Made by a program: the position numbers and the translations under genes
The notes under the pieces: model-generated
The model's database searches: none
The model's input: only the letters and a program-made list of their open reading frames with translations
What the model was told of the DNA's origin: nothing
Source of the DNA: Facklamia lactis
GTDB taxonomy: Bacteria; Bacillota; Bacilli; Lactobacillales; Aerococcaceae
NCBI RefSeq assembly: GCF_015863205.1
Contig: NZ_JACBXQ010000005.1
Location: 172,783 to 236,782 of the forward strand
DNA: 64,000 bases
Direction of reading: 5' to 3'
In this document: positions 8,817 to 17,924 of the stretch, piece after piece
Numbering within the stretch: position 1 is the first letter of the stretch
Layout: each line of letters begins with the position of its first letter

Positions 8817-9320
8817 CTAAAATATCATATACATTGGCACCGATTGTTGATAAGCAACATATTTTTGACCATAGTTCGCTAGACACCACTTCTCTTCCGA
8901 GAGAATAATAAAATGACTGACTATGATAAAGAAGAACACAAATAAACCGTAGCCCATCGAGGAAGTCATAATGGCAATCGAAGCATAGATTAAATAATAA
9001 GAAAGATACATAGGATGACGGCTCAGCGAATAGATCCCCTGGGTCACTAAACCAGGACCAAAATCATGAATTGCTCTAAATAATCCCGCCATTCCAAATC
9101 CCATGACGATAATACCCAAAAGTTTAAATTCAATTTTTAAAAGGAAAGGGTAGGCAAGGAGGATAGCTTGAAGTAATTGATATAACCAATATATCATCTT
9201 TTCATTGCTTCCTTCCATCGGAGCAAAACGCTGAATCGCTAGAAAAGACGGACGATTCACCACTAAAATAACTAAGAAACGAAACAACACCACTAATACA
9301 CTCAACATACCAGCGTTCAT
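8817..9320 (-). CDS. Membrane methyltransferase, ICMT/PEMT family
   Basis: 167 residues from ATG 9320, which has GGGG 7 nt upstream; a TTG 6 nt further out is less well placed. It has four to five hydrophobic helices and the SRHPMYLSYYLIY motif (about 115-127) of isoprenylcysteine carboxyl methyltransferase-like and phospholipid methyltransferase-like proteins, which binds SAM next to the membrane. The bacterial substrate is not known. Confidence 0.78.
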   Translation of the reverse strand: MNAGMLSVLVVLFRFLVILVVNRPSFLAIQRFAPMEGSNEKMIYWLYQLLQAILLAYPFLLKIEFKLLGIIVMGFGMAGLFRAIHDFGPGLVTQGIYSLSRHPMYLSYYLIYASIAIMTSSMGYGLFVFFFIIVSHFIILSEEKWCLANYGQKYVAYQQSVPMYMIF

Positions 9321-9534
9321 TATCAAGCCCCTTGCTTTATTGATATTTTATTTGAAGTCCCCATAAAATTTAATTGTCTCATACACTTTCATTGGTCACT
9401 TTAACATCCTCCTATCTTTATTTTACTCATTGTCCGAACAATATAAAACTATTTCCTCACTAACACTAAAGCTTCTTTAATGAGAAAAGCCTATTTATTT
9501 AAATCATTAATCCCTATCTTCCCCAAAATTTAAC

Positions 9535-9564
9535 TTGACTTTATTAATAGTAATAATTACTATT
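9535..9564 (+). promoter_or_regulatory. Promoter with overlapping Zur-like operator of zinc operon
   Basis: TTGACT (9535-9540), 17 nt and TACTAT (9558-9563) form a promoter. Across the spacer and -10 lies a perfect 9-1-9 palindrome, AATAGTAATAATTACTATT (9546-9564). It closely matches the Bacillus Zur box core TAATnATTA with extended arms. Placement over the -10 fits repression by zinc-loaded Zur. Confidence 0.75.
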
Positions 9565-9600
9565 GTATAAAATGAAATATGATTTTTAGGAGGAACCTAC

Positions 9601-10548
9601 TTGAACAAACGTTTTTTATCGCTCTTTTTATTATTATGTAGTCTCACCGTCTTTTTTAGCCGATCTCCTTTTGGCAGCAGGATACACGCACAAGATAGTT
9701 CGTCTAAACCTTTAGAAATTGTCACCAGCTTCTATCCTATGTATGCCATCACTAAGCAGATTGTGGGAAAGACTCATGACGTAAAAGTAATCAACTCTAG
9801 CAAAGGAATCCATGGTTTTGAACCTTCAGCAAATGATATTGCAGCTATCTATAATGCCGATATTTTTATCTATCATTCCAATACCCTCGAATCTTGGACC
9901 CAAAATATTAAAGCCAATATGGGAGACTCAAAAGTCGTAATGGTAGAAGCCTCCCGAGGCATGGATTTATTAAAAGTTCAAGGCTTGGAAGAAATAGATG
10001 AGATCGAAGGAATGAATACTCAAGCACTTTATGACCCGCATTCATGGCTAGATCCAATTGAAGCTGGACTCGAAGCGCAATTAATTGCCGACCAATTATC
10101 AAAAATTGATCCCGATAATCAAGCTACATATCAAGATAATGCTGAAAAATTCAATGAAGAAGCGCAATTGCTTGTCGATAAATATCAAGATAAATTCTCA
10201 CAACTTACGACTCGCACTTTTATCACTCAACATACCGCATTCTCCTATTTAGCTAACCGCTTTAATCTTACTCAACTGGGAATTGCAGGCGTAAGTTCTG
10301 ATATTGAACCCTCTTCAAAAAAAATAGTAGAAGTCCAAGAATTTGTCAAAGATCACAATGTTAACACTATTTATGTCGAACCGACTGTTTCTGATAAATC
10401 TGCTCGCGTTATTTCAGAAGCAACTGGCACAACAGTCGTTGAACTCAGTCCATTAGAAACAGATCCTCAGAATCAATTATCTTTTCTTGAAAACTTAGAA
10501 CAAGTCATAGAAACACTTTATTCCACAATAGAAGGAGATCTATCATGA
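9601..10548 (+). CDS. adcA: Zinc ABC transporter substrate-binding protein (AdcA/ZnuA family)
   Basis: 315 residues from a TTG start behind TAGGAGGAACC. After a signal peptide the cluster A-I metal-receptor fold is clear: SFYPMYAITKQIVG, a first metal histidine in GIHGFEPSANDI, a second in YDPHSWLDP and a third in TQHTAFSYLANRF. The usual His-rich loop between the first two is replaced by an acidic GLEEIDEIEG stretch. The signal peptide has no convincing lipobox (only LLLC early). It overlaps the next gene by 4 bp. Zinc permease and ATPase genes are not in the window. Confidence 0.88.
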   Translation: MNKRFLSLFLLLCSLTVFFSRSPFGSRIHAQDSSSKPLEIVTSFYPMYAITKQIVGKTHDVKVINSSKGIHGFEPSANDIAAIYNADIFIYHSNTLESWTQNIKANMGDSKVVMVEASRGMDLLKVQGLEEIDEIEGMNTQALYDPHSWLDPIEAGLEAQLIADQLSKIDPDNQATYQDNAEKFNEEAQLLVDKYQDKFSQLTTRTFITQHTAFSYLANRFNLTQLGIAGVSSDIEPSSKKIVEVQEFVKDHNVNTIYVEPTVSDKSARVISEATGTTVVELSPLETDPQNQLSFLENLEQVIETLYSTIEGDLS

Positions 10549-11417
10549 TAAGATATAAAAATACTCATAAAATTCTATCCCTTTTCTTTTGTACTCTTAT
10601 ATATATATTCATTCCAGCCTATGTTCGAGCTGAAGAAGATCACAGTATGAATGAAGTCTCTCTTAGCAGTTCAGAATCAAAGCAAGCAGATAAAGATGAA
10701 ACAAACCTTCAAATTGAAAAACGTAATCAAGAAGCAGTCAGTCTTGATGAGGGAATTGCTGCCGACCAAATCATCGTAAAAATCAATGAAGAAGGTTATG
10801 TTACGTCACATGGCGACCATTTCCATTCTTATTCAGGTCACGTCCCTACTGACTCCATCTTTATGGAACAACTATTAGTCTCTGATAACTATACACTGAA
10901 AGAAGATGATAAAGTTTCTAAAATTGATGGAGGATGGATTGTCAAAGTAGACAATGAATTTCGTGTTTTTCTAAACAATCCCGAACAAGCCTCCAACATC
11001 CGAAGCAGTGAAAATTTAATGTTACAATCTTATGACGTTAATCCTAGCGATGCTCAAGCGATGATCGCTCTTAAACATGATTTACAATCTTCAGAGGATG
11101 CTCGTTTCATTGCCTCAGTTGAACAAAGTTATTCATCCATAACAACACAACAAGATAGAGAATTTATTATTGTTTATATAACTGCGAAAGAGTTTCTAGC
11201 CTATAATGGAGAAAATTTCTACCTCTTCTTAGAGAAGATACCAGAAACAGGAATCTTCAGCGACCACTTGCTAGTCCCTCAAGAATACTCTCTTAACAAA
11301 AAAGACATCCAACAGTCTATTAACGGTGGAGCTATAGTAAAGATAAACGAACAAAACCTCATTTATTTATCTGACCCATCACATAAAGAAAATATTCGTC
11401 AACTAAAAAAACAATAA
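10545..11417 (+). CDS. Pht-like histidine-triad surface protein, one intact triad
   Basis: 290 residues with signal peptide (1-30). Residues 89-99 read HGDHFHSYSGH, the HxxHxH zinc site of streptococcal histidine-triad proteins (Pht/HtpA). It is followed by LKEDDKVSKIDGGWIVKVD and SNIRSSENL, which match the Pht repeat. A second repeat (about 213-287) keeps the fold elements (INGGAIVKINEQ, HKENIRQ) but its triad has become FLAYNGENFYLF, with no histidine. Pht proteins capture zinc at the surface and hand it to AdcA-type proteins; the ATGA overlap with adcA fits that role. Ends at a strong terminator. Confidence 0.85.
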   Translation: MIRYKNTHKILSLFFCTLIYIFIPAYVRAEEDHSMNEVSLSSSESKQADKDETNLQIEKRNQEAVSLDEGIAADQIIVKINEEGYVTSHGDHFHSYSGHVPTDSIFMEQLLVSDNYTLKEDDKVSKIDGGWIVKVDNEFRVFLNNPEQASNIRSSENLMLQSYDVNPSDAQAMIALKHDLQSSEDARFIASVEQSYSSITTQQDREFIIVYITAKEFLAYNGENFYLFLEKIPETGIFSDHLLVPQEYSLNKKDIQQSINGGAIVKINEQNLIYLSDPSHKENIRQLKKQ

Positions 11418-11424
11418 AAACAAA

Positions 11425-11455
11425 AATCTCCAGCTACTAAAAGCAGGCTGGAGAT
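11425..11455. terminator. Bidirectional terminator
   Basis: AATCTCCAGC pairs with GCTGGAGATT, with A-rich and T-rich flanks. It ends the zinc operon and probably also the convergent gene at 11519. Confidence 0.88.
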
Positions 11456-11518
11456 TTTTATTGAAAGGCTATTTATAAAAGCGGTAAAACTTATATTGTC
11501 ATTCTTACTTTTCCCCAA

Positions 11519-12523
11519 TTACTGAGGATATTTTTCTTTAAAATCTTTAATTATTTTTGCATTATTCGTTATATGAAGTTGTAACCCTCTTGGATCAACA
11601 GTGATCCCTATCAATTTACCAGGATATTCAATATAGTAGGAAACACGATCTACACCAGGTTGCTGAATTTTTTGTTGAATTGTATTATACAGTTCCTGAC
11701 GATCTTGGTAATTAATAAACGTTAAAATATCTTGAATATCCAATAACCCTAAGCGATGATAATGAAGATACATACTATTATCGGATTCATATTCGTATAT
11801 TTCTAAATGCTTGGATAATTCATAATGAATGGCCGTCCCATATTCAGTCTGCTTGCTTTCTATTATCGGATTTGATTCTAAAATATAAGCAAAAGTTCCA
11901 GCTGTCTCGCTCGGTGAATCCCAATAAATGTAATCAAGATTCAGTTTTTGATTTTTTTGTTTCGTTACTTCTTGATGGCTCGCGTCAGTATCCGACAATG
12001 AATCATAACCCATCATTTCCAACAAGTGATCAAATTCATCTGTCAGCTCTTGGTTATTTTCTACGTCTGACCCCATTAATAGGATAATAGGTGTTTTGTC
12101 TGGACTCGCAATAATCATCTTCACTTCTTGAGAAAGGCCTTCATTCTCATCAACATATTGATAAAAATACGCCTCCCAATCCTCATCTTTATTCGCCAAA
12201 GGGCCCTCTCGCTCAATCTTGACACCCCAATCCTCTAATTCTAACTTGGATTGATCCACAATCTCCTCAACACTAGCTTGTTGAGTGTCCATATAATAAC
12301 TAGGACTCGTTATAATCAGAAACAAATCTTGATACGCATACTCTTTCAAATCCTGCTGATTCTTCTTTTCTTTCCAATAATTAGGAAGTTCAATTTCAAG
12401 TTTACCAAATTCAACAACATCCCCTTGGTCTACTGCTTCTACTGATACATGTCCTAAACCGTTCAAGCTAATCATCCACCAACAGCCGAGAAACAACAGA
12501 AGACAGCTGATACTCTTTCTCAT
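11519..12523 (-). CDS. Secreted protein of unknown function
   Basis: 334 residues. A signal peptide (about 1-30, ending VSVEAV) precedes an otherwise soluble, acidic protein with no motif I recognise. The mature part appears to have two halves (about 35-180 and 195-334) joined by a polar Ser/Thr/Gln-rich linker. It is monocistronic. A 12-bp palindrome about 80 bp upstream resembles a Fur-family operator, so metal-dependent expression is possible next to the zinc operon. No lipobox or sorting signal is seen. Confidence 0.65.
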   Translation of the reverse strand: MRKSISCLLLFLGCWWMISLNGLGHVSVEAVDQGDVVEFGKLEIELPNYWKEKKNQQDLKEYAYQDLFLIITSPSYYMDTQQASVEEIVDQSKLELEDWGVKIEREGPLANKDEDWEAYFYQYVDENEGLSQEVKMIIASPDKTPIILLMGSDVENNQELTDEFDHLLEMMGYDSLSDTDASHQEVTKQKNQKLNLDYIYWDSPSETAGTFAYILESNPIIESKQTEYGTAIHYELSKHLEIYEYESDNSMYLHYHRLGLLDIQDILTFINYQDRQELYNTIQQKIQQPGVDRVSYYIEYPGKLIGITVDPRGLQLHITNNAKIIKDFKEKYPQ

Positions 12524-12597
12524 TGGTTTTTCCTCATTTCTCTACATAATAGACGCTCGACCACCCAACCATACTATAGCAAAAGTTTTAATTAATT

Positions 12598-12614
12598 GAT
12601 AATGATCATTATTA
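12598..12614 (-). promoter_or_regulatory. Fur/PerR/Zur-type palindrome upstream of secreted protein gene
   Basis: GATAATGATCATTATTA contains the perfect inverted repeat TAATGATCATTA and resembles the ATAATnATTAT core of Fur-family boxes. It overlaps a possible -35 (TTATCA) of a promoter with TATAGT. Confidence 0.45.
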
Positions 12615-12693
12615 GGAAGACTTTAACTATCTCTTAAAGGCACATAGTGGTTGAAGAACCCCCCACATATTGTGAGAGCATCGAAATAAAAAT

Positions 12694-12730
12694 AAACCTC
12701 CCAAAAGATCAAAAAAATTTTGGGAGATTT
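12694..12730 (-). terminator. Terminator of mgl operon
   Basis: AAATCTCCCAAAA pairs with TTTTGGGAGGTTT around an A/T-rich loop, 15 nt after the permease stop. Confidence 0.8.
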
Positions 12731-12744
12731 TAAATGTAAACAGA

Positions 12745-13764
12745 TTATTTTTTTCTCATTGTTTTTCGAATATCTAAAGCAACCGCTACTACAATCACAA
12801 TCCCTTGAACAACATTGGTCATTTCTGGAGTAATTCCCAAAAATTGTAGGCATGTTTTCAATAATTCAAAAACTAAAACCCCAATTAGGATTCCTGGAAC
12901 CGTTCCAACACCACCTGAAGTAGAGACTCCTCCAATGGTAGCCGCAGCAATTGCTTCCAGCTCATAACCAGTTCCTGCGGTTACCGCAGCTGATCCTGTT
13001 TTGGCAGTTAATAAAAATCCAGCAAGCGCATATAGAATACCGGCCAGCGAATAAATCAATATTTTAGATTTACTTGTATTCACTCCTGAAACTTCTGCTG
13101 CGATCTCATTCCCACCAATCGCATACATTTCCTTACCGTATACGGTTCTACGATATAAAATAAACATGATGACTCCAATTGCCAATGCAATAAAAGCAAG
13201 ATACGGTATTTGAATATCCCCCATCCGTAGACCCAGTGCACCAAATTTAGTGAAATCAGTATTCAATGATCCGATTGGTGCGTTTTGAGATAGCATCATA
13301 TTTAATCCGTATATTGCAATCTGCATCCCTAGTGTTGCAATAAAAGGTGGGACATTAAATTTAGAAATGATAATTCCATTAATAAGTCCAAAGAAAAGTC
13401 CTACTAATAATACAACTCCTAAAGCTACTATAATCGGAGATCCGGCAACATTTGGATACATGACTCCAGGAGCCTCAGCTCTTTGTAAGAATATAGCGGC
13501 AACAACTGAGCTGATCCCTACAATTCGACCAGCAGATAAGTCCGTTCCTCGAATAATTAAAGGTCCTGAAATCCCCAACGCTATAATAAATCTTACAGAG
13601 ACATTCGACAGGATATTTTTCAAATTATTAAAACTCAAAAAGTTTCCCGCACTAAAAGCAGTATAAATGACCATTAATATAATGACGACTACTAATGCAT
13701 TTTCAATCATCCAATCTTTTAATTTAAATGGTTTTTTTGTTATATTCTTATTCTCTTCTGTCAT
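12745..13764 (-). CDS. mglC: Sugar ABC transporter permease (MglC/RbsC type)
   Basis: 339 residues from ATG 13764, which has TTTTGGAGG 8 nt upstream; the longer frame to 13791 lacks such a site. It is highly hydrophobic (about 8-10 helices), with family-typical GTDLSAGRIVGISSVVAA (about 70-90) and IAAATIGGVSTSGGVGTVPG (about 275-295) segments of BPD_transp_2 permeases. It forms the membrane channel of a galactose/methyl-galactoside-type importer and is last in the operon, 23 bp after mglA. Confidence 0.9.
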   Translation of the reverse strand: MTEENKNITKKPFKLKDWMIENALVVVIILMVIYTAFSAGNFLSFNNLKNILSNVSVRFIIALGISGPLIIRGTDLSAGRIVGISSVVAAIFLQRAEAPGVMYPNVAGSPIIVALGVVLLVGLFFGLINGIIISKFNVPPFIATLGMQIAIYGLNMMLSQNAPIGSLNTDFTKFGALGLRMGDIQIPYLAFIALAIGVIMFILYRRTVYGKEMYAIGGNEIAAEVSGVNTSKSKILIYSLAGILYALAGFLLTAKTGSAAVTAGTGYELEAIAAATIGGVSTSGGVGTVPGILIGVLVFELLKTCLQFLGITPEMTNVVQGIVIVVAVALDIRKTMRKK

Positions 13765-13787
13765 TCTTTTTCCTCCAAAACTAACGA

Positions 13788-15296
13788 TCATTGCATATAT
13801 TTCGTTGCTAAATCCATCACTTTTTCCTGTGTGGCTTCTTCTTTATCCAAAAAGCCAGATATTTTTCCTTCACACATGACCATGATGCGGTCAGAAATCC
13901 CTAAGATTTCACTCATTTCTGAAGAAATTAATATAACCGATTTTCCAGAACGAGCAAGATTTAAGATTATTTCATAGATTTCAAATTTAGCCCCTACATC
14001 AATTCCCCTTGTTGGCTCATCCAAGATAAAGACATCAGGATTCGTTGCCAACCACCGAGCTAATATCACCTTTTGTTGGTTGCCCCCTGATAAATTTTGA
14101 ATTTCAGTGCTTGAAGAGGGCGTTTTGACTCGCATACTCTTAACGCCTTGTACTACAACATCTTGTATTTTTCTTTCATTCAATAATTTTGAGGCATCTC
14201 GATAATTGGGTAAGGAAGCTGTAATAATATTATCTTTCACAGAAAGAACCCCAAATATCCCTGATCCTCGTCTATCTTCCGTTACCAATGCAAAACCTTG
14301 TTTGATGGCTTCTTTCGGATTATGATTAATAATCTCTTTGCCTCGATAGATTAACTGGCCATCAGGAAGATATTCTCGCAAACCATAAATAGCTTCCATT
14401 AATTCTGTTCGCTGTGCTCCAACCAGACCAGCGACACCTAATATTTCCCCTTCTCTTAAATTAAATGAGCAATTTTGAAAAGAAAGAGGATTAGGGGAAG
14501 TAAAATCTTTTACTTCTAATATATTATCGGACTTGGGAGAAAAATCTTTTTCAGGAAATTGATTGACTAACTCACGTCCAACCATATGCTTAATAATTTC
14601 TCGTGTGGTAATTTTACTTGATTCATAAGTCCCAATATACTGTCCATCTCTCATAATCGTGATCTCATCTGAAATTTTTAATATCTCATCCATTTTATGA
14701 GAAATATAAATAATGCCAATTCCTTCTTGCTTTAATTTATTAATTACCTTAAAAAGAACCTCAACTTCAGACTGAGTTAATGATGAGGTAGGCTCATCCA
14801 TAATAATTATTTTGGCATTATGAGAAATCGCTTTGGCAATTTCTACAGATTGTTGTTGCGATATGGTAAGATCTCCTAATTTTGTATCTGGAGAAACGGA
14901 TAATCCTAAAATATCTAAATATTTCTGTGTTTCTTCTTCCATTTTCTTATGGTCAACAGCCCAGCCTTTTTTTGGATAATTCCCTAAAAAGATATTCTCT
15001 GCTATCGTCATCTGAGGAATCGGCTGCAATTCTTGATGAATCATCGCAACACCATGATCAATCGCTTCCTTTGAAGTTGAAAAACTTACTTCTTTCCCAT
15101 CCAATAAGATTTCCCCACTATCGTGATAATAAATACCATACAAGCACTTCATTAAGGTAGACTTTCCAGCACCATTCTCGCCCATCAAAGCATGAACCGT
15201 TCCTTTTTTTAAAGTTAACTGAGCTTTGTCTAAAGCTTTGACTCCTGGAAAGACTTTCTCAATGTTTTTCATTTCCAAAACCACATTGCTATCCAC
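13788..15296 (-). CDS. mglA: Sugar ABC transporter ATPase with two ABC domains (MglA type)
   Basis: 502 residues from GTG 15296, which has AGGA 8 nt upstream; GTG 15305 is too close to it. Two nucleotide-binding domains are present. The first has GENGAGKST and ISQQQSVEIAKA. The second has a degenerate Walker A (GLVGAQRTELM), LSGGNQQKV and VFILDEPTRGIDVGA. This tandem layout is standard for ribose/galactose/xylose importers. It supplies energy to MglC and follows mglB after a 34-bp hairpin. Confidence 0.92.
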   Translation of the reverse strand: MDSNVVLEMKNIEKVFPGVKALDKAQLTLKKGTVHALMGENGAGKSTLMKCLYGIYYHDSGEILLDGKEVSFSTSKEAIDHGVAMIHQELQPIPQMTIAENIFLGNYPKKGWAVDHKKMEEETQKYLDILGLSVSPDTKLGDLTISQQQSVEIAKAISHNAKIIIMDEPTSSLTQSEVEVLFKVINKLKQEGIGIIYISHKMDEILKISDEITIMRDGQYIGTYESSKITTREIIKHMVGRELVNQFPEKDFSPKSDNILEVKDFTSPNPLSFQNCSFNLREGEILGVAGLVGAQRTELMEAIYGLREYLPDGQLIYRGKEIINHNPKEAIKQGFALVTEDRRGSGIFGVLSVKDNIITASLPNYRDASKLLNERKIQDVVVQGVKSMRVKTPSSSTEIQNLSGGNQQKVILARWLATNPDVFILDEPTRGIDVGAKFEIYEIILNLARSGKSVILISSEMSEILGISDRIMVMCEGKISGFLDKEEATQEKVMDLATKYMQ

Positions 15297-15321
15297 ACAT
15301 TTCACATCCTAACTACATTTT

Positions 15322-15356
15322 AAAGGCTTCTATCCCTTTAAGAATAAGAAGCCTTT
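15322..15356 (-). terminator. Intercistronic hairpin between mglB and mglA
   Basis: AAAGGCTTCT pairs with AGAAGCCTTT across a 15-nt loop, 16 nt after the mglB stop. No long T run follows, so it is more likely an mRNA-end stabiliser or partial terminator that raises binding-protein output relative to the transporter. Confidence 0.65.
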
Positions 15357-15371
15357 ATCATTTAATAATTA

Positions 15372-16442
15372 TTATTCTCCGTATGTATCTTTAATCCGTT
15401 TTTGATAATCTTCTATGGACTCTTCACGATATTCTGTTCGTTCTAATTCCGCATCTTCTGGTTTTGAAACTTTAATATAATCGTGCCAATAATATGGAGA
15501 TACTTCTTCACCATTCAATAATTTAACTGCAATATCAGCAGCTGTTCTCGCCTGGTTATAATGATCATTCAATACGGTTCCTGTAAATTCATTATTTTCT
15601 AACAGATCCACTACTTCAGGTAAGGCATCTACACCTACAATATAAATGTCTTCATTGATAGTGCGGCCAGCACCTTTGATAGCTTGAACCGCTCCTAAAG
15701 CCATTCCATCATTATTTGAAAAGATGACTTCTACTTGTTCCCCATACTGGCTAATTGCGTTTGCTGCAATTTCTTGACCTTTAGCTTGGTCCCAGTTACC
15801 TCGTTGTGGCTCACCTAATGATTCTGCTTTAATGGTTTCTGATAATGTTTCCACAGAGTATTTAGTTCTTTGTTCAGCATCTACGTTTCCAGCGTCTCCC
15901 ATAATCGTAATGTAATTTACGACGCCATCCCCATTGATGTCTCCCTTATTCTCTAATTCGGCAATAATTTCACCTTGGAAGACCCCAGATTGACGAGCAT
16001 CTACCCCAACATACGTTGTTTTACCTGGCCATAATTCTAAAGTCGACACATCTGGTTCACGATTGATTAATACAACTGGTATGTCAGCATTCATGGCGTT
16101 CAATATAATCTGGTCAGCTCCAGTCGGATCCACTAAGTTTGCGATTAGAATATCTTTTCCTTGAGCAATAAAGTTGTTCAATTGTTCGGTCTGAGTGGCT
16201 TGGTCATTCTTTCCATCTTGGAATTCAACATTATAGGTATTTCCATCAGCCTCACCTAATTCTTTGAAATAGGTCTCAAGCTCATTTCTAAATAATGTCA
16301 TAAAATTATCATTGTATTGATAAATAGCCACCCCAACATCATATGTCTCACCTTCTGCCTTAACATTTAATACAGAAAGATTTCCTAACGTAAGGAACGC
16401 TAATGCAAAAACTACAAATATTCTTTTCATCTTATTTATCAT
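15372..16442 (-). CDS. mglB: Galactose/glucose-type ABC substrate-binding protein (MglB)
   Basis: 356 residues. The signal peptide (1-29, ending NVKAE) has no lipobox cysteine. The periplasmic-binding-protein-4 fold shows LINREP, SNNDGMALGAVQAIKGAG, IYIVGVDALPE and LNDHYNQAR. A calcium-binding loop DINGDGVVN (168-176) matches the EF-hand-like site characteristic of MglB, which supports galactose/glucose as ligand. It is first in the mglBAC operon, divergent from an AraC regulator. Confidence 0.9.
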   Translation of the reverse strand: MINKMKRIFVVFALAFLTLGNLSVLNVKAEGETYDVGVAIYQYNDNFMTLFRNELETYFKELGEADGNTYNVEFQDGKNDQATQTEQLNNFIAQGKDILIANLVDPTGADQIILNAMNADIPVVLINREPDVSTLELWPGKTTYVGVDARQSGVFQGEIIAELENKGDINGDGVVNYITIMGDAGNVDAEQRTKYSVETLSETIKAESLGEPQRGNWDQAKGQEIAANAISQYGEQVEVIFSNNDGMALGAVQAIKGAGRTINEDIYIVGVDALPEVVDLLENNEFTGTVLNDHYNQARTAADIAVKLLNGEEVSPYYWHDYIKVSKPEDAELERTEYREESIEDYQKRIKDTYGE

Positions 16443-16604
16443 GTGATTCTCCTTCTTATTTATCTATCGCTACTTTTCTCCCCAACAAGTCATTACACAA
16501 ATACAAAATGCCATCTTCTACCTGATAATAACCTCCTTAAATAGCATGAAAACAAATTTAATTAAAAACTCACGCTTGAATGTTAAAATATTATGATAAA
16601 ATGG

Positions 16605-16618
16605 TGAAAACCCTTACA
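16605..16618. promoter_or_regulatory. Possible catabolite-responsive (cre-like) site
   Basis: TGAAAACCCTTACA matches the CcpA consensus TGnAAnCGnTnnCA except at the central CG. It lies between the divergent mglB and AraC genes, where catabolite control would be expected. One mismatch in the core makes this tentative. Confidence 0.3.
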
Positions 16619-16731
16619 GGATAGATTATATATTTCTTCCCATCATTTTGATATGGCTTTTAGTAACAAAAATATGTCATTTTGTTGAATGTTTTGTTAT
16701 TATTATTTTATTAGATACTTAAGGAGAAAAA

Positions 16732-17613
16732 ATGAAAAGTTACTGGAGACATTTCTTACTGGATAATGGCGAAATATCTTTAATTGAGGCAGGGACTCAG
16801 AAATATCTTCCAAATCAAATCAATGATTATACGGTAAAACATGATTATGTTTTACATTTAGTTTTATCGGGTAAAGGAATTTATAAAGTGAATAACAAAA
16901 GCTATACTTTATCTGCGAATGATTGTTTTGTTCTAAAAAAAAATCATGCTGTTTATTATGCTCCAGATGAAAAGGATCCTTGGACTATTTGCTGGATCGG
17001 TCTTGGTGGTAATAATATTAACCATTATCTCAATCATACATTGGTTCTTTCTTCTGATACCTTCCACTTAACTGATCAAAGCAAAGTCTTCAATTACACT
17101 ATTGATACGGTTACGTTCTTAAGGTATGTCAAAACCTCGGATACAAGCGAGGTTGCTCTTATATACAGTCGGATTTACAAATTAATCTCCTTAATCAATG
17201 AAGAACTCTCTGCCAAGAGAATATCAGGAGATCCTTTAGAAAACACTGATCTAACGTTTGCTGAAGAAATTTATGCCTATATTTATGAAAATTTTCAAAC
17301 CGGCTTAACCATTGAAGATATTGCTAAATATTTTGATATCAGCCGCAACTATCTTTTCAAAATTTGTAAACATTACTACAATCAATCGCCAAAACAAATT
17401 GTTCAAGAACTAAGAATGAATCTAGCGGCACAATTATTAAGAGACTCTCATATGAAAATCAATGAGATTTCAGACACGATTGGCTATAAAGACGCTTTTC
17501 AATTTTCAAAAATATTCAAAAACTACTATGGCCACTCTCCTTCCCAATTCCGCTTTATAAGTGATGAAGCGATTGATGAAGCTCTATTTATTCGGAATAA
17601 GTTTCTTGAGTAA
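16732..17613 (+). CDS. AraC-family transcriptional regulator
   Basis: 293 residues. A cupin-like sugar-sensing domain (about 1-150, with IYKVNNKSYTLSANDCFVL) is followed by two helix-turn-helix units (about 185-285), including IEDIAKYFDISRNYLFKICK and the signature GYKDAFQFSKIFKNYYGHSP. AAGGAGAAAAA precedes the ATG. It is divergent from mglBAC and is the obvious candidate activator of that operon, probably responding to the imported sugar. Confidence 0.9.
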   Translation: MKSYWRHFLLDNGEISLIEAGTQKYLPNQINDYTVKHDYVLHLVLSGKGIYKVNNKSYTLSANDCFVLKKNHAVYYAPDEKDPWTICWIGLGGNNINHYLNHTLVLSSDTFHLTDQSKVFNYTIDTVTFLRYVKTSDTSEVALIYSRIYKLISLINEELSAKRISGDPLENTDLTFAEEIYAYIYENFQTGLTIEDIAKYFDISRNYLFKICKHYYNQSPKQIVQELRMNLAAQLLRDSHMKINEISDTIGYKDAFQFSKIFKNYYGHSPSQFRFISDEAIDEALFIRNKFLE

Positions 17614-17640
17614 TAACACTGCTATTAAATAACAAAAAAA

Positions 17641-17659
17641 GGAGCTAGGCTTTAGCTCC
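17641..17659. terminator. Bidirectional terminator
   Basis: GGAGCTA pairs with TAGCTCC around a 5-nt loop, with A7 before and TTT after. It separates the convergent AraC and HMA-chaperone genes. Confidence 0.82.
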
Positions 17660-17669
17660 TTTCAATCTT

Positions 17670-17903
17670 TTAAACAGGTTTTGTTGTCGACTTAATGACA
17701 GTGTAGCCTTGGTTAGTGATAGCTGCTTCAATCTCTGCAATGGATACTTCCTGCTCATTAAAATCTAGCTTTACTTTTCCCGAATTGAATAAAACTTTCA
17801 CGGTCCCAGTTTCTACTCCTGCCAAATTTTTAACTGCTCCTTCAATTTTTTGCATACAAGATGGACAAGCTAAACTTTCTAATTTAATAATCGCTTTAGT
17901 CAT
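17670..17903 (-). CDS. Heavy-metal-associated (HMA) domain protein, CopZ-like
   Basis: 77 residues forming a single ferredoxin-like HMA domain with a CxxC metal site (C13-P-S-C16), GTVKVLFNSGKVKLDF and a late GYTV. The usual MxCxxC is here LACPSC. Such proteins carry soft metal ions to P1B ATPases. It is cotranscribed with the Ric-like gene 21 bp upstream and follows a P1B ATPase that lacks its own HMA domain, so it may be that pump's metal donor. Confidence 0.85.
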   Translation of the reverse strand: MTKAIIKLESLACPSCMQKIEGAVKNLAGVETGTVKVLFNSGKVKLDFNEQEVSIAEIEAAITNQGYTVIKSTTKPV

Positions 17904-17924
17904 ATATCTCTTCCTTTCTTTTTC

